Positions 1 through 12,094 of a DNA stretch of 64,000 bases are shown in pieces (position 1 is the stretch's first letter; each line of letters starts with the position of its first letter). This DNA comes from Malus domestica (Eukaryota; Streptophyta; Magnoliopsida; Rosales; Rosaceae): the NCBI RefSeq assembly GCF_042453785.1, contig NC_091670.1:39071501-39135500 (forward strand), in the 5' to 3' direction. Under the pieces are notes generated by a model. It was not told where the DNA came from. It did not search any database and saw nothing but the letters and a program-made list of their open reading frames with translations. Both the position numbers and the translations under genes were made by a program.

Positions 1-888
1 TGTGAATTGTGAAGGTCAACACTGAGCTACAGTAGCAACCAATTATAGATTGGGAAATGATTCGTGCGCTCACGTTTTCTCCTTCAAGAGGGGGAAAAAG
101 ATGGTGCGGAAATAATTTTCCTCTAGTTTCCTTTCTTTCAGATTCACATCGATTGGTAAAACGACAATAAGGTGGCAGAATCAGTTGTAAATTGATTGTT
201 TTACTGAACCAGAAGAATGGTTTCGAGTTCATAGATAGACAAAGAACAGATTCAAATCCGAATGAGAGTGTAGGTGTGGTATAATTGAAGAAATGTACAT
301 GTGGAATTTTCCAGCATTGTGCTCAATATAATTTCTTTTAAGCTCTTGAATTTGTGAAGATACTATATTGATACAACAGCAACAGAAACACATTATTTCG
401 GTTTGCAATTCAACCCGAAAGCTAAAGTGATTTCAAGAACGTTTACTATGTTCCAAATGGATGACAAGCAAATATGAACACAAATTTAGGATTTTGTGAA
501 GAAATCGTCGGTAGCATCATGTATCTTCAATTCCAATTATTAATAAGCATAAAAGACCAAGCATTCGGGGACTCGCTGTACAATCATCAGCCACAAAAAT
601 GACAGGAAGACAGCTTTTGGTACAGAAAATCAAAGATATGTTGATGGATACTGCTTGTCCTCTCACAGGCGAAGACACTGATGCACCAGCCATGACTCTC
701 CTAGAAGGGTTCGGTATCAGTTCAAGATAACGAACTTGAGCAAGTCCACTTCAAAAAGACAAATCATTTGATAACAATTCTTATGTTAACTTCAACTATG
801 GGATAAACAAAATACCAGTGCAGGCAAGAAAGCAAAAGTGAACAAACCTTAAAAACACTCCGGTAAGGGATTTGGAGGAAAAAAGAAG
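1..888. other. 3' flank of the Lin0512-family gene, no gene seen
   Basis: No open frame with a recognisable family and no RNA gene was seen on either strand. The part next to 889 probably includes the 3' UTR of the minus-strand gene that ends there. A short stretch near 48-105 resembles 4488-4540 (both carry a 'cactcacg..ttctcc' type motif), which hints at a shared dispersed repeat, too short to classify. Confidence 0.4.
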
Positions 889-2633
889 CTAGTAACCAAT
901 GTAAACTGCTGCATTCACTATGTAACAGTCGTCAGTCTTATCTCCCATTTCTTCCACCAACACGCCACTTGAGCATATCAGTCCACCATCCACAACTTCA
1001 ACTTTCACAATTTCTCCACTGCAATCAAGTTTTAAGCCAGATACAAGGCAAAAGTAATGTCAGATTAGAACTTGTGGATTGTGGTTTCAATGTGATTGCA
1101 TTACACTGTATAAGATAAGATTTGAAAATCTACAGAGTGGATAAACCGAATAAGTTGGTTTTCAAGCTCAGCGAAGACTAAAGTCACTTACTAGTTACTG
1201 CTAATTCAATATTTTTTCTTAAGCAGCAATGTATTACAATCAACGAGCAAATAGTTGGATATATCCCTTAATCTACAGTATGTAAGCTAAGCTCAATTCA
1301 AACTGGAAACAGAAGTTGGATAACATAGAGAATCTTTCCTCCATTGTAGGGGAATAATCCTGCTAGAAAGATTTCAGATAGACTGAAAAGCCTTCGAACA
1401 TGGATTAGTACCAGCAAAGGTCTTAATACAATATGATTATAACCACTAAGAGAATCCGTCGTTACATTGCACAAACAGGCACAATTGTAAAGACAGGTAA
1501 TGCTATTTGATTACCCATGAAAGCTATCACTCAAACTTCAGAGTGCACGAATTAGTAGAACAACTTGGTTAAGTTGAATTTGATATGTTTCAACTTTCAG
1601 GTAATGAAAATTCATTGATTCAGACTCAAAAAGTGCAGATACTCACTAAGGAAAGACTGATTTGACCTTTTCGACATCCAGCGATGGTTGGAGTACACGA
1701 GGCACTCCCAGCTTGATCTCTAGCTTCATCTGCTCAAATGTCACACCAGGAATTGACCCTGCAGCAATTGAACTTCATGACTACTAATTAAACAAACTCC
1801 ATTACAATCCTCCACATACGACCACAATCATCCACCACGAGATAGTGTCATCAAGCACATCATCACACAAGGATTCCTACTACAACAAATCCAATTTATC
1901 AAAACAGAAAATTAAACAGCAACGCATGTAGCAACCGAAATTCACGGTGGAGTATGCTAACAACTTAGTTTTCTTCTTCCTAATTTTCAGAAAGACATGT
2001 GATGATACCTCTTCGAAACGCAGGGATTGAATTGGAAGTGATGGCATCTCTGCAAGCCCGCATTGCCGCAGACGTAACGTCCTGCCTGTTACACCAACAC
2101 AATTTCATCAAGCTTCAGAATCACCAGACCACTCTCTTTAACAAAAGATCAAATTTTGATACTTCAAGTTTACCAAACCAAAGAAAGCTCCAAATTTACG
2201 TTTCCAAACTAAAAAAAAACTCGAATTTTTACACTTCAAAATTACCAAATCAGAAAAAGCTCAAATTTTGATACTTAGAACGCATAAAATTGTCAAATGG
2301 GCAATCATCAATCCAGGCAAAGAGAGAGATGAGAGAGTCAAATGGTCAAAAGCAAGCTGACCCGTGTTGGTCGTAGCCGACGCCCATCTCCACGAACAAG
2401 AGCTTCATGGGCGACGCTGATGCGGTGGTCACGCTCTGCTGGGTGGCTTCCATGGCGGCTGATGCGGCTCTGATTTGGCGAGAGAATCGAGGGGTTCGAA
2501 GATGGGAGAATTGGGTTGGGATTAGAGTGAGAAGTGGAGGGAAGGAAGCTGGTGATTGGTAGTTTCTGTGAGATGCAAACGCAGTAGATGAAGAAGAAGA
2601 GAGTGACAGATTTAGAAAGAAGCAGGCCGTCAT
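889..2633 (-). CDS. Lin0512-family conserved protein, probably organelle-targeted
   Basis: Four exons by splice-site reading: 2633-2362, 2085-2009, 1758-1647 and 1018-889, with phases that agree and a total of 196 codons plus stop. The mature part starts at MKLLFVEMGVGYDQHG (residue 76), continues through a GVTFEQMKLEIKLGVP stretch and ends in a VEEMGDKTDDCYIVNAA segment and a C-terminal YIGY. This is the pattern I know for Lin0512-family proteins (a bacterial family also kept in plants, biochemical role unknown). About 60 residues precede a second Met (M61). They are rich in Ser, Thr and Arg and poor in acids, like a chloroplast or mitochondrial transit peptide. Start choice: the first Met gives the transit peptide; M61 or M76 would give a cytosolic form. 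All key blocks look intact. Family call fairly sure; targeting is inference. Confidence 0.82.
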
Positions 2634-3593
2634 TTTTTCAGCCCAGAAAAAATTGAGTTTTGTATTTGTTGCCCCGACATGATCAGCACCGCCTCTCGAC
2701 GGGTAAAAAAGCCGGCCCTTTTTATTTTTTGAGTTTTTTTTTATTTTATTTTTTCTATAATCAGGACGGGTTATCCAACAATGGAAGGATCATAAGCACA
2801 CTTTTTTTTTTAGGGTTTAGAATTCTCTCCCCTTCTATTTTTCATCATTTTCTTTCTCTTCTTTTCACTCTCTCCATTTTGTCTTTTTCTCTCTATAAAA
2901 AATTAATATAGAATGTTGACGTGTCTTAACCCTGACCGTTCAAACAAGAGAAGAGGAAAATGAAGGGAAAAAAAGAGAGGGAAGAGAATCTTACTTCACA
3001 CCAAATTGACATACTCCGAACTCCGTGTTCAATGGACACCGAACTCGAGACATGCGGACTATTATCTAGTTAGGTGACGAAGCATGACAAGCATGAAGAC
3101 ATAACTAAAGTTGTCAACTGATAACTGTAATTATAGAGATGAACTTTTATTTAAAAGGAATTTTACATGGAGTAGACATCCGAGTTGGTATGAACGAGTC
3201 AGAGATGTTGAAATATATGCCTTGACATTAGATGTGATCACTGCTACGGCTACTGAGTCCTGAGGAGATGCAAAACATAAAAATCTAAGTGAATTTTTAT
3301 TTCATAAATGTTTTATTTATCGATATTAAGCATGCCTAGATAAAAGGTTTTCAACTACATATTTTGTGATAACCAATCAACTTGTCTAAACCCAAATTTG
3401 TATTATTCACCAAATTGTAGCTGCATGTGTACAACCCATCATACCAGACTCAGTTCAACACGAGTAAGATCCGTTTAAAATCGGGCACGTACCCCTATAG
3501 ATCAGGCCGGGTTAAGTTTTTTTTGACAAACTGGTTGGCCCAAGCCAGTTATATTTAATTTAAAAATATAATTTGCCTTATATCTTACTTAAA

Positions 3594-3640
3594 CCTCCCA
3601 CCACCCATCACCCATTACCCACCACCCACCACCCACCAAT
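3594..3640. repeat. Degenerate CCACCCA minisatellite
   Basis: About seven head-to-tail copies of a 6-8 base CCACCCA/CCCATCA-type unit, seen directly. Confidence 0.75.
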
Positions 3641-3887
3641 AGAGTCCAGTTTGATACGTTTGATACGTTTGACCAAACTATTTAAACTGAACCGAATTAA
3701 ACCGTACCAAACCATAATGAATTAATATGACAAGATCGCAAAGAATTGAAATGAAAAGAATAAGTCGATTTTATTTGAGGATGAAGAAGTTGTAGCATTA
3801 CTACCTTGTATTACAAGCTATTATACATGTTAGTGAACTTCCGGAACACATTAAACCGGTACCCAATCTAGCCGAGAAGGTCATGAG

Positions 3888-3907
3888 TAATAATAATAAT
3901 AATAATA
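3888..3907. repeat. (TAA)n microsatellite
   Basis: Six to seven TAA units in a row, just downstream of the IPGA1/CHUP1-like stop codon on the minus strand. Confidence 0.8.
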
Positions 3908-4001
3908 TAAATACATAAATGCAATAATAATACCATATAGAAGTTCATCTTTACAACAAAAAACTCTCGGAGCAATTTCTGAAGCTGAGCTTGCTACAGA
4001 T

Positions 4002-7000
4002 TTAGCACGGCGTAGACCGGCATACGATTTTCTGCTGCTGCTGGTTCTGGCATTGTACATGGCACGATCTCACCTTATCTCTCAACACCTGAAACGCTCT
4101 CATCGTTTCTGCATCGAATCCTCCAGCAAACTGCAGCGAATACTCACAATCACACCGTAAGAATGCGAAATGCAGGAAACAGTAAAAGGATTGATGCTGT
4201 TTTAAGTGTTTTTTCAGTTACCTGATGTACGCGGAAGGCAAATCGAACGCCTTGAACTATCAGCTCTTCTTCTTCGGGACCACCGCCGACTATTTCAAGC
4301 TCGGCAGAGACTCTCTTCATGTACTTCATTGCCAATTTTACCGATGCCAACTTGATCTGCGATCATGTACCACCATAGTCAGTATAATACAAAACTAACA
4401 AACATTTGCTGGTACTATCAATCACATTTTTTTTTTCGGGTTGCAATGCTGGTATTCTTTTCTGCTAACATAACACTTATGTGGCGTATTTTTGGAAGAG
4501 AGATGATTTTCGCACTCACGCTTTCTCCTTTTGCGTATCCCTCTCTATTTCTAGCTTTTTGAATTGAATAAAACCAATGCAGAATCAAGGGACAAAAATT
4601 AACAATAGTATGCAAAAGGAGAAAACGCATAAGCAAGAGAAATGCTACAGGGACTCTCCATCTCTCACCTCACAGTTTAACGTCAATTTCTGTGCCAATG
4701 TTTTATAATGTTAACACGAAAATTAACGTTAAATAACAGATAATTCACAAAGAGTCCCACTTTAAAAAGAATTCCCATAGCATTTCTCTCTAATTCTATT
4801 CAATGGTGAAATGCAAGCACATTGAGGGGCAGTATCCAGACAAAACATATTATAATGTTGAAAATGTGGGAGTCTTAATAATTCATTTCCTTGTTTACTC
4901 CTATGAAGTCAACACTGACTTCTTTACTCCTACCAAACACTCCGAAATAAAAAGTGAAGAAGACAAACATATGGTGGGGACTTCTGTACTCCTACCAAAC
5001 ACTCTGAAATAAAAAGTGAAGAAGACAAACATTTGGTGGGGAGTTCACATGTGCACATGCATGTAGGCATGGGATATAGAAAATATTGAAAAATCTAGGT
5101 CTTATTTAATTTCAAAATTTTGAGTGTGGAGTGAATACGGTCCAATACTCCAAATGTCATAACACAACTAATTGAATTTTTTCTTCTTTCAAATACTCAA
5201 CTACTTGTATTATAACATTTAGTGTATCATATCGTGTACTCGGTACACTAAAAATGGGTACATCTTGTCACCCCTAAGCCCTGAGCTTAGATTCTTCAGT
5301 TAGTCAATTATCTCCAAGATCTACAAGTATGCAAGTCACTAAAGAGTACCACCTATAGAAATCCTTAGCCGATAATAAAAGATGATCTTGTGGGTGATTG
5401 AGTGTAGATGAGACTAGAGAGAAACTTTGACGGAGTCGGGATGCGAATACTGTAACGGTATCTCAAATCAATCATGCATTGTATTTTAATTTGTTCATGT
5501 GATAATGTGTAATTAACTTGGGATATCGCTAAAGTGTCATCCTGATGCATGTAAGTTCTCACAAAATTGGCATACAGTATGAAATATTGGAACAATGAAT
5601 TACCTGGCTTACAAATTCAGAATCGAGCATCCAATTTGTAGGAATTTGGAAAACTTTGTATCTTTTAGTGGCGGATTCTCTCACCCGCGAGAGATTGTAA
5701 ACCCCATGCTCCAATCTGTTCAAATTATTCCAACACATTTAAGTATATTACTCTAAAATTGCCTATAATTTTCAAGGACAATACTAAAAGATGAAGAAAT
5801 CTACTTACTTTTCCAGCAAAGCCTGCATCTTCTTGAGGGTTGGACCGCAGGGCTGGCGAGAATGATCAGGGAACGACGAGGCCTCGGATTCAAGCTTCTT
5901 GAGATCGCTATACCCGAATGCCGCTTCGCGCAGAGCATCCGCCTTCAGCTCCGGCCAGTCAAAGTGCTTCAGCACAGCTCTTTCATCCACCTAAATAAAC
6001 AAATTCAATGTCAATACGGTATTCTTAACTACTCTAATGCACGGGAATGTGGCAGACATTGCCTTTACAAACTAGTCTAACTCACGTCTGCAACCCTGAG
6101 ACTCGATTAAGTCAAGTAATAACAGATTTACGAAATGGAAAATGAAATGTTACCAAGTACGAGAGCTCATCATCCAGCCACTTCACAAAAGGCACCACAT
6201 CGTTGATGTCTGTAAACGCTGCGTTTTCGATTTCTTTTATCAAAAACCTTATGAAATCTCCCTGCGTTTCTACGTCCGTTTTTATCTGCAAATACAAAAA
6301 AACACATCAATTTCACAAGCGATAAAGATTTGCCCCTAAACATCACAAAAATTACACCTTTTTGGCATTTAAACCAAAGCATTTCGAATTTGCGAATTGT
6401 CTTATCTATCAAGCAAACAACCAAATCCAACGGAAAGGGCAAATAGGAGGGCCACCTCACTGACACTGCAAAAAGGCCAGTGACAAAGTCGTAATTTAGA
6501 TAAAAACACAAGCTACCGGAACTTACAGCAAGCAGGTGAGCTGACCGGTTCTCGATCTCGCCGATCATGTCGCGGGCATTGGCGGTTCCCGTTGCGTCCG
6601 AGACTCCGCTGCCGGACTCCCTCCGGGAGTCTCTTCGCATCAGGGAGTGGTAGAACTCCACAACCTCCGGCACTCGCTTCACCTTCGCCGTCGCTGGCCT
6701 TGAACCTCTCGGTGGCGGAGGAGGCGGAGGTGGAGCCGCCTTAGACGGAGGTGGTGGCGGTGGGAGTGTGGATTTTGTCTGACTTGGCGGCGGCGGAGGC
6801 GGTGGTGGAAATGCATTCCCCTGTTCTGTTGAGGCCTTGTTTTGACTGTTGGATGTGGACGGTCTCGGCGGCGGTTTGGGAACCCTCGGGATGCGAGATC
6901 TGATGGTAGCCAGAGCCGACTCGGCTAACTCCTCCGAGTTACACCTCGACAGCCTCGGCCTCTCTGATTCCGGCTCTTCCCTCTTCGACTCGGAGCCGTC

Positions 7001-7657
7001 GAGCTTCTGATTCTCCGGATTTGTCGGAATGTCGGCGCATTTCACTCCCCTCTTCAGATTTCTGATCAGATTCGACCTTCCGGTGACCTCCATCAGTCCC
7101 TGAAATCTCTGCGACGACGAAAGCTCGTCGTTTTCAAAACTAATCACACGATCCGACGCCGTTTTCTTCAGCTCCGAAATTTCAGCCTCCAACAGCTTCA
7201 TTTTCTCTTCTTTCTCCCTCCTCTCTTCTTCCAACACTGACGTCACTTCGGCCACCTGATTTCTCAGCCGCTGGTTCTCCGCCGCCAGCTCCTCCACCCG
7301 CTTCGACGCTCTGTCAATCTCTTCGTCCTTGCTGATGATCTCGTTCTCCAATACGGGGAGGATGGCGACCGACTCTCTCAGGAGCTTGTGCTCGAGGAGC
7401 TCCGTTTTCAGTCTCGACTCTCGCTCCCGGAGCTCCTCCACCAGGCGGAGAAGCTCCGTCACGTCCGGCGGCTTAGGCTGCACCTGCGCAGACGAGCGCG
7501 GGAAGTACGCGCCGAAGGAGCGCGAGAATACCGCCCCCTTCTGCGATGTCTTCCCGGAGCTCAGCGACGGCGACGGCGACTTCGATGGAGTTTCCGGTTT
7601 TGGATTCGCAGGTGATTTTTGTAGCCCCATTGCCACCCTCACCTTCCCAGCCACCAT
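4002..7657 (-). CDS. IPGA1/CHUP1-like proline-rich coiled-coil protein
   Basis: Six exons: 7657-6527, 6285-6154, 5990-5809, 5715-5604, 4356-4222 and 4130-4002. Phases agree and give 606 residues. The start is taken at MVAGKVRVAMG (7657), because relatives begin there; an in-frame Met lies 7 codons upstream (7678). Order: basic Ser/Pro-rich N-terminus; coiled coil about residues 66-165; poly-proline clusters about 256-316 (three runs of 6-8 Pro), a profilin/actin-type motif; then the conserved C-terminal domain with blocks VETQGDF, FVKWLDDELSYL, VDERAVLKHFDWPE, KYMKRV and GVRFAFRVHQFAGGFD. These blocks match CHUP1, which links chloroplasts to actin, and its relative IPGA1, a microtubule-linked growth-anisotropy factor. 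The N-terminus lacks CHUP1's long membrane-anchor region, so IPGA1-like is preferred. Intron 4 (5603-4357) is long and holds a MITE and a tandem repeat. Confidence 0.88.
4636..4789. mobile_element. MITE in intron 4 of the IPGA1/CHUP1-like gene
   Basis: 154 bp bounded by inverted repeats: AGAGAAATGCTA at the left and its complement at the right end. The inner ends also pair loosely (GGGACTCT and AGAGTCCC). AT-rich core, no coding capacity. Superfamily not assigned, since no clear target duplication is visible. Confidence 0.7.
4917..5041. repeat. Two-copy tandem repeat, 62-bp period
   Basis: The segment starting GACTTCT.TACTCCTACC is repeated at 4979 with only a few differences. It lies in intron 4 of the IPGA1/CHUP1-like gene, so a short open frame across it is not a gene. 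Confidence 0.85.
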
Positions 7658-9437
7658 TGCAAAACCCACCTCTCTCACTCAACACTCCGGTTTCTCTCCC
7701 GTTTCTCTCTAAGAGTGCGGTGGTTTCTCTCTCTAGGATTTGGGGTGTGTGATTAGCCTTGCAAAATCCTGTATACAGTGAAGGGGTTACTTACACGGAC
7801 GTCCTTGTCTCTCCCTCCAACTTGAAGTTCGCGACCAAAATTTATATTTTAAATAAAAAAGGAAAAAGAGTAAAAGTAAAAATTAATTAAAAAGAGGGAA
7901 AGCAGAAGGCGCCGTTAACGAGGAACGGTCTTCTTTTCTCGGATCCAAATTATTTTTGACAAAAGTAAAAAATATTCAAGTTAAAAAAAAGGGAGTCCAC
8001 GCGCGGGGAGGGATTTGATGGGGAAATTTTGAAACACCCTATGAGTTTGTGAGGGCGTTTGGGGAAATTGCGCGTGGGATTGGGGTTGGTGTTTCAGTTG
8101 GGAGATGGTGAGATGGAAAGCGTGGGAAGATTTTGGAAACTAGAGTAGAAAGGTGCTTCTAACGGTCGGTTTTGTACAGTATTTATCGCCATATTCTCAC
8201 GGTATCTCCCTTGCTTTTGAGTTTTGTGTCTTGACCGTTTTGTTTTCCACGAGAAGTCAATGCAGGCATTTGGCGTAAGGACTAATTTATATGTTACCGT
8301 GGATACATGTTTTAAGTTTCCTAGGTTGGTATGGATAGATTTTTCAGTGTGTCGGAAATGTTGTTGTGGTACGTCAAAATGTAATAATGCTATTAGTTGA
8401 AAAAAAAAAAAATTTCAACTAATTATGTTATGAAATTTAGTTCAATACCCTATTCTTAACATATTGAAAATTTTCTCGTTGGTACAAGGTAACACCACTT
8501 TGGTACCTTGGTTTTTTGTAAGTTCTTTGGCAAAATTTCTGCACTTGTGTGATGTTTGGGACTTGATGAGATTGTAATTGAGTTCAAATTCAATTTAAAG
8601 AATTTAATTTTTCTAGAGAGAACTTATACGAAAGAATATGCTGTACAATATTTGTCTTTAGATAAGTTACGTTTGTGTAAGTTTATCTTACAATACCGAT
8701 CTCAAATTCAAATAAAGAAAGAGAGGGAGTGCGTCAGGTAGTTGACGACGAGCACTTTGTTCTTCACGTTTGAATCCTAAACAAAATTGTTGTTGTAGTT
8801 CAATCATATAACTCCACCAAACAAAATTTAAGATTTTAGTTCAATACAAAAAATAATCCACCAGCCATCAAATGAATGTGTATACAGTTTGACAAAAGGA
8901 AGATCAGAGATAAAATTTGGAGGTTCATCAAACGAAGGTTTAACTTCGCTAGTCTATGTGCAAGTATATTATTATCAAAGCTACTGTGTGAATTAAACAT
9001 GAATTCCCAATTATATACAAATCCTTTTATATTTACTTTTTACTTTGGTAAATCAAAGGCTCAAAATAAAAAATAAAAAAAAATAAAAAAATCAAAGGCT
9101 CAGAATGTTGCATTGCAGTGAGGGAACGTGAGTGGAGTGGGGGAAAACAAATCTGGGGACTTGTTTTTTTTTTTTTTTGGCACTTTTAAATCTGTGTGTT
9201 GCAACAGTGACTTGAGCTTTGGGGCAAAAAAAATTGACCGCAACTGCATTGGAGCAGACCATATAAGGTAAAGTCACTGTAATTTCTTGCCTAGATTTCA
9301 ACAGTGATTACGTTTAAGAGAGAGAGGGCGGCAGGTTTGAGGCTGTTACAGCTGCTGTGAGGTTGACATTAGAAGTTTAGAATGTACATGAAGTTCTCAG
9401 TACCCCTCTCAATCTCCCTGCTTAGCCATTTTCGTTC
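7658..9437. other. Upstream spacer of the IPGA1/CHUP1-like gene
   Basis: AT-rich, with A/T runs at about 8400 and 9165. The first few hundred bases should hold the promoter and 5' UTR of the minus-strand gene. No gene or RNA recognised. Confidence 0.4.
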
Positions 9438-9604
9438 GGAAAATACTAAGGTGACTTAATTTATAGACAGATTTGTAAACTAATGATCGATGTGTTATCA
9501 ATAGGAATGAACATATTTATCAACGTTTAAGTACTAATTCAATCATCAACTTTCATGTCATTTAGTTTACAAAATTTTATCTACAAATTGAATCTCCTTC
9601 CATT
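9438..9604. mobile_element. Possible MITE of the AATGCTA/AATACTA type
   Basis: Begins with an AAATACTAAGGTGACTTAATTT-like end, and its right part (TACAAATTGAATCTCC) is a loose inverted copy. The layout parallels the clearer element at 27432-27596, including a shared 'caatcatcaact' core. Degenerate; low confidence. Confidence 0.4.
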
Positions 9605-9782
9605 CAATTTACATTGTGAGTGAGACTGATTCATGTTCAGCTTATTAAGGGACGTCAAATATAAATATCTTTGGGAGAATTATTTATATATAAAATTTAG
9701 ATTGAAATACTCATGATAATGTACATTGTTAAGAAAATAACCGCAATATGAAAATTTAACACAACAAAGTTTATCTAGTTTT

Positions 9783-10690
9783 TAAGAAATACAACAATAA
9801 CACCAAAGCCTTATCCAACTAAGTGGGTCGGCTCAGGGGCGGATGCATTGAGGGGCAGGGGGTAGGCTGACCCCCCAAACTTCAGTGAATGTTCAGAGAT
9901 AACTTGAGTGCTGACCCTTCGAATTTCGGTGAATGTCCATGGATGACTTGGGTGCTGCCCTTTTAAAGGTTGGAGTTGCCCTTCACATATGCCATTCAAC
10001 TGCTTGATAAAATGCATTAGAGAGGTGTTGCCCCTTTGCAGTCTAGTCCTAATATTATTTACCTCTGGCTTGTTTGTTGGTTTTGATTACAATTGTAGGC
10101 AAAAAAAAAAAAAAAAAAAAAAGGAACCAAGTAAAAAACTATCCAAAAATGCAAAGTAAATGAAATGGTGATATCAGATAATAATAAAGCATCATCATTC
10201 TTAGACAAACATATTAATGGGATGCAATGATATCAAACATTGTTAGTGTGTTCAAGATAAGTGTATTTCTTTGTTAAGTATTCATATGGGAACAGCCTTG
10301 GAACATGTTAGTTACCCACGCAAATGAGGCATTAACAGGTGTGCAGTATGCCTTTCCAATTGACTTCAGACCTACCAAGACTCAATGAAATGACGATATG
10401 CATGCTATTTCTGTTAAAAAAAATTGCGCGCTACGCTCATAATTCTTACTGACCCCCCTAATATTATTTCCTGAATCCGCCACTGGATCAGCTGTATGAA
10501 TAATAGAACGTCACTACACTTATACCAAGTCTTCCGTTAACTCTAAGTCTCCTATGTCTTTTCTTAGAGACAATGTTGTCTTGTCCAAGACAGTCAAATT
10601 ACGCTTGCAAAACAGAGCCTCTAGTAATTTGGTGGTCGCATCGATCCAACTTCAATAGTCACACTCAAACTTGATCTCTAATCAAACAAT
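9783..10690 (-). mobile_element. RTE-type LINE 3' tail, interrupted by a MITE
   Basis: Plus-strand text AAAGCCTTATCCAACTAAGTGGGTCGGCT followed, after the inserted element, by GTATGAATAATAGAACG is the complement of the 3' end of plant RTE LINEs. Reading the minus strand gives a decayed RKDI.DLELTEDL...RSIIHTADP, the usual C-terminus of RTE reverse transcriptase, with in-frame stops. The left edge carries ACAACAATAACA, the complement of the TTG-type tail. Only the last few hundred bases of the LINE are present; the 5' limit is approximate. Confidence 0.7.
9834..10485. mobile_element. hAT-type non-autonomous element
   Basis: 652 bp with terminal inverted repeats CAGGGGCGGATGCA (left) and the complement of CAGTGGCGGATTCAGG (right). 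Flanking 8-mers are GGTCGGCT (9826-9833) and GATCAGCT (10486-10493), six of eight matching, as expected of an aged 8-bp hAT target duplication. It sits inside the RTE tail. No transposase frame. Confidence 0.75.
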
Positions 10691-11551
10691 CATACCAAAG
10701 TTTCTTTGGGCACACCAACAGATTGTTAAATAGGATATCATAGAACAATTTGAATTTACAAAGCTATTATACCACGAATTAGCAAAAAGTAACTGTGAGG
10801 AGCTGTTTTTTTGCAGGAAATCAGATATGAAAACGAAATGAAAGTAATGTAACAAGCAAACCCTAGCCCCAGCAGGAGTAAATACCAACGTGATCGAAAG
10901 TGGTCCTCTCCGACTTCATGCATGCATGCATATATATATATATATATATATCAACGGTTAATATGCAGCAGTTTTCTGCATACGACAGAACGTGTAAGTA
11001 ATCCCAAGGCCAAAGAAGCACGATATGTACATCTTTTTAGGGCTCCATCAGTCCATTAGACAGTCTAAACCTAATAATTAGCCGGGACCATTGCCTGAAT
11101 GTATTATTTAGTACAACAACAATTTCCATTACGCCACCACTTCTTAATCTTACGAGTTACGTCCAATATTGCTCACCAAGTACATGTCATGTCATTCTCT
11201 TATTTAATGAGAAAAAAAAAAAAGATTTCTCCGCATTCATGTAACTGTGTTTATTTTTAACTTTTGAATAAAATTTTTTTAACAAATGATATTATATACA
11301 TTAATAGGGTAGGAGAATAGACTAAACCTCACAATAGGCTATCAATAATGTGAGTTTAAATTCGCCTATGGCGAGAATTAAACCGTAGACCTCTCGCTTA
11401 CAAGTGAAGATGAATACCACTAAACAATAGTACTAAGTGACATTGAATTGAAATTAAATAAAAAGAAAATTAGGTAATAACACAAATATAAGCTTACTTT
11501 GTAGCTCATTTAATTTAAATAAGTAAGACTCTAGCTAATGTGTGCAGAGAC
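10691..11551. other. Spacer with an (AT)n microsatellite
   Basis: Holds TGCA/AT simple repeats at 10918-10951. A stretch near 11330-11450 (GAGAATTAAACCGTAGACC and onward) resembles a common degenerate plant repeat that I cannot classify. No gene seen. Confidence 0.4.
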
Positions 11552-12094
11552 TATGGATGCAACTTGGATAGGAATGTCCATTTCTGACCGATTTCAAGCA
11601 GAAATATTTCAAATATTCAGTCCGATTCAAATTTGAAACTGAAATTCCGAAATCCAAAATAATCCAAAATGAATATTATACAGGAATTGGAGTGTATTTA
11701 GTATTTCGAATCAAAACCGAAATTCAAAGACTTGAATATCTCTATTACCTATACTTAATTATGTACTTATTTTATTACGAAAAAAATGAACTTATTGACT
11801 TTGAATTTGTAAACAGTGTACTCAAATATGTAACTCTTTTTTTCAATTACAACTCTGTTGAATATATTACATACACAAAATGAGAATTTAAAAACTATAG
11901 TACTTTATATTATGAAGTCATACAACCCCATAATTTGAAATTTTGAAATTTTGAAATAACCCATGCCGAAAATACCAAATTCGGCATGAGTTTTTAAAAC
12001 TTTGATTCCAAAATTGAAAATGATATGCATTTTCGAAACTTTTTGTATTGGAATTTGACACATGTATTTCCGATCCGACCGATAATCATACCTA
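11552..12094. mobile_element. Degenerate hAT-like MITE
   Basis: The left end TATGGATGCAACTTGGATAG and the complement of the right end (TAGGTATGATTATCGGTCGG) are loosely similar. Flanks GCAGAGAC and GTAGAGAG match at six of eight positions. The interior is AT-rich without coding capacity. Confidence 0.5.

Larger units (their letters stand above)
2634..4001. other. Intergenic spacer, no gene seen
   Basis: Promoter side of the Lin0512 gene and 3' flank of the next minus-strand gene. T-rich runs lie at 2720-2910. No protein family or RNA gene was recognised. Two simple repeats are listed separately. Confidence 0.4.

Noticed and set aside
6170-6526. Open frame of the IPGA1/CHUP1-like gene continuing past 6527
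   Set aside because: A perfect donor (GCT|GTAAGT) lies at 6527, and the family sequence resumes at 6285 in phase; the extension is intron.
7329-7752. Several plus-strand open frames of up to 127 codons
   Set aside because: They are shadows of the GC-rich, Pro/Ser-rich first exon of the minus-strand gene and show no domain.
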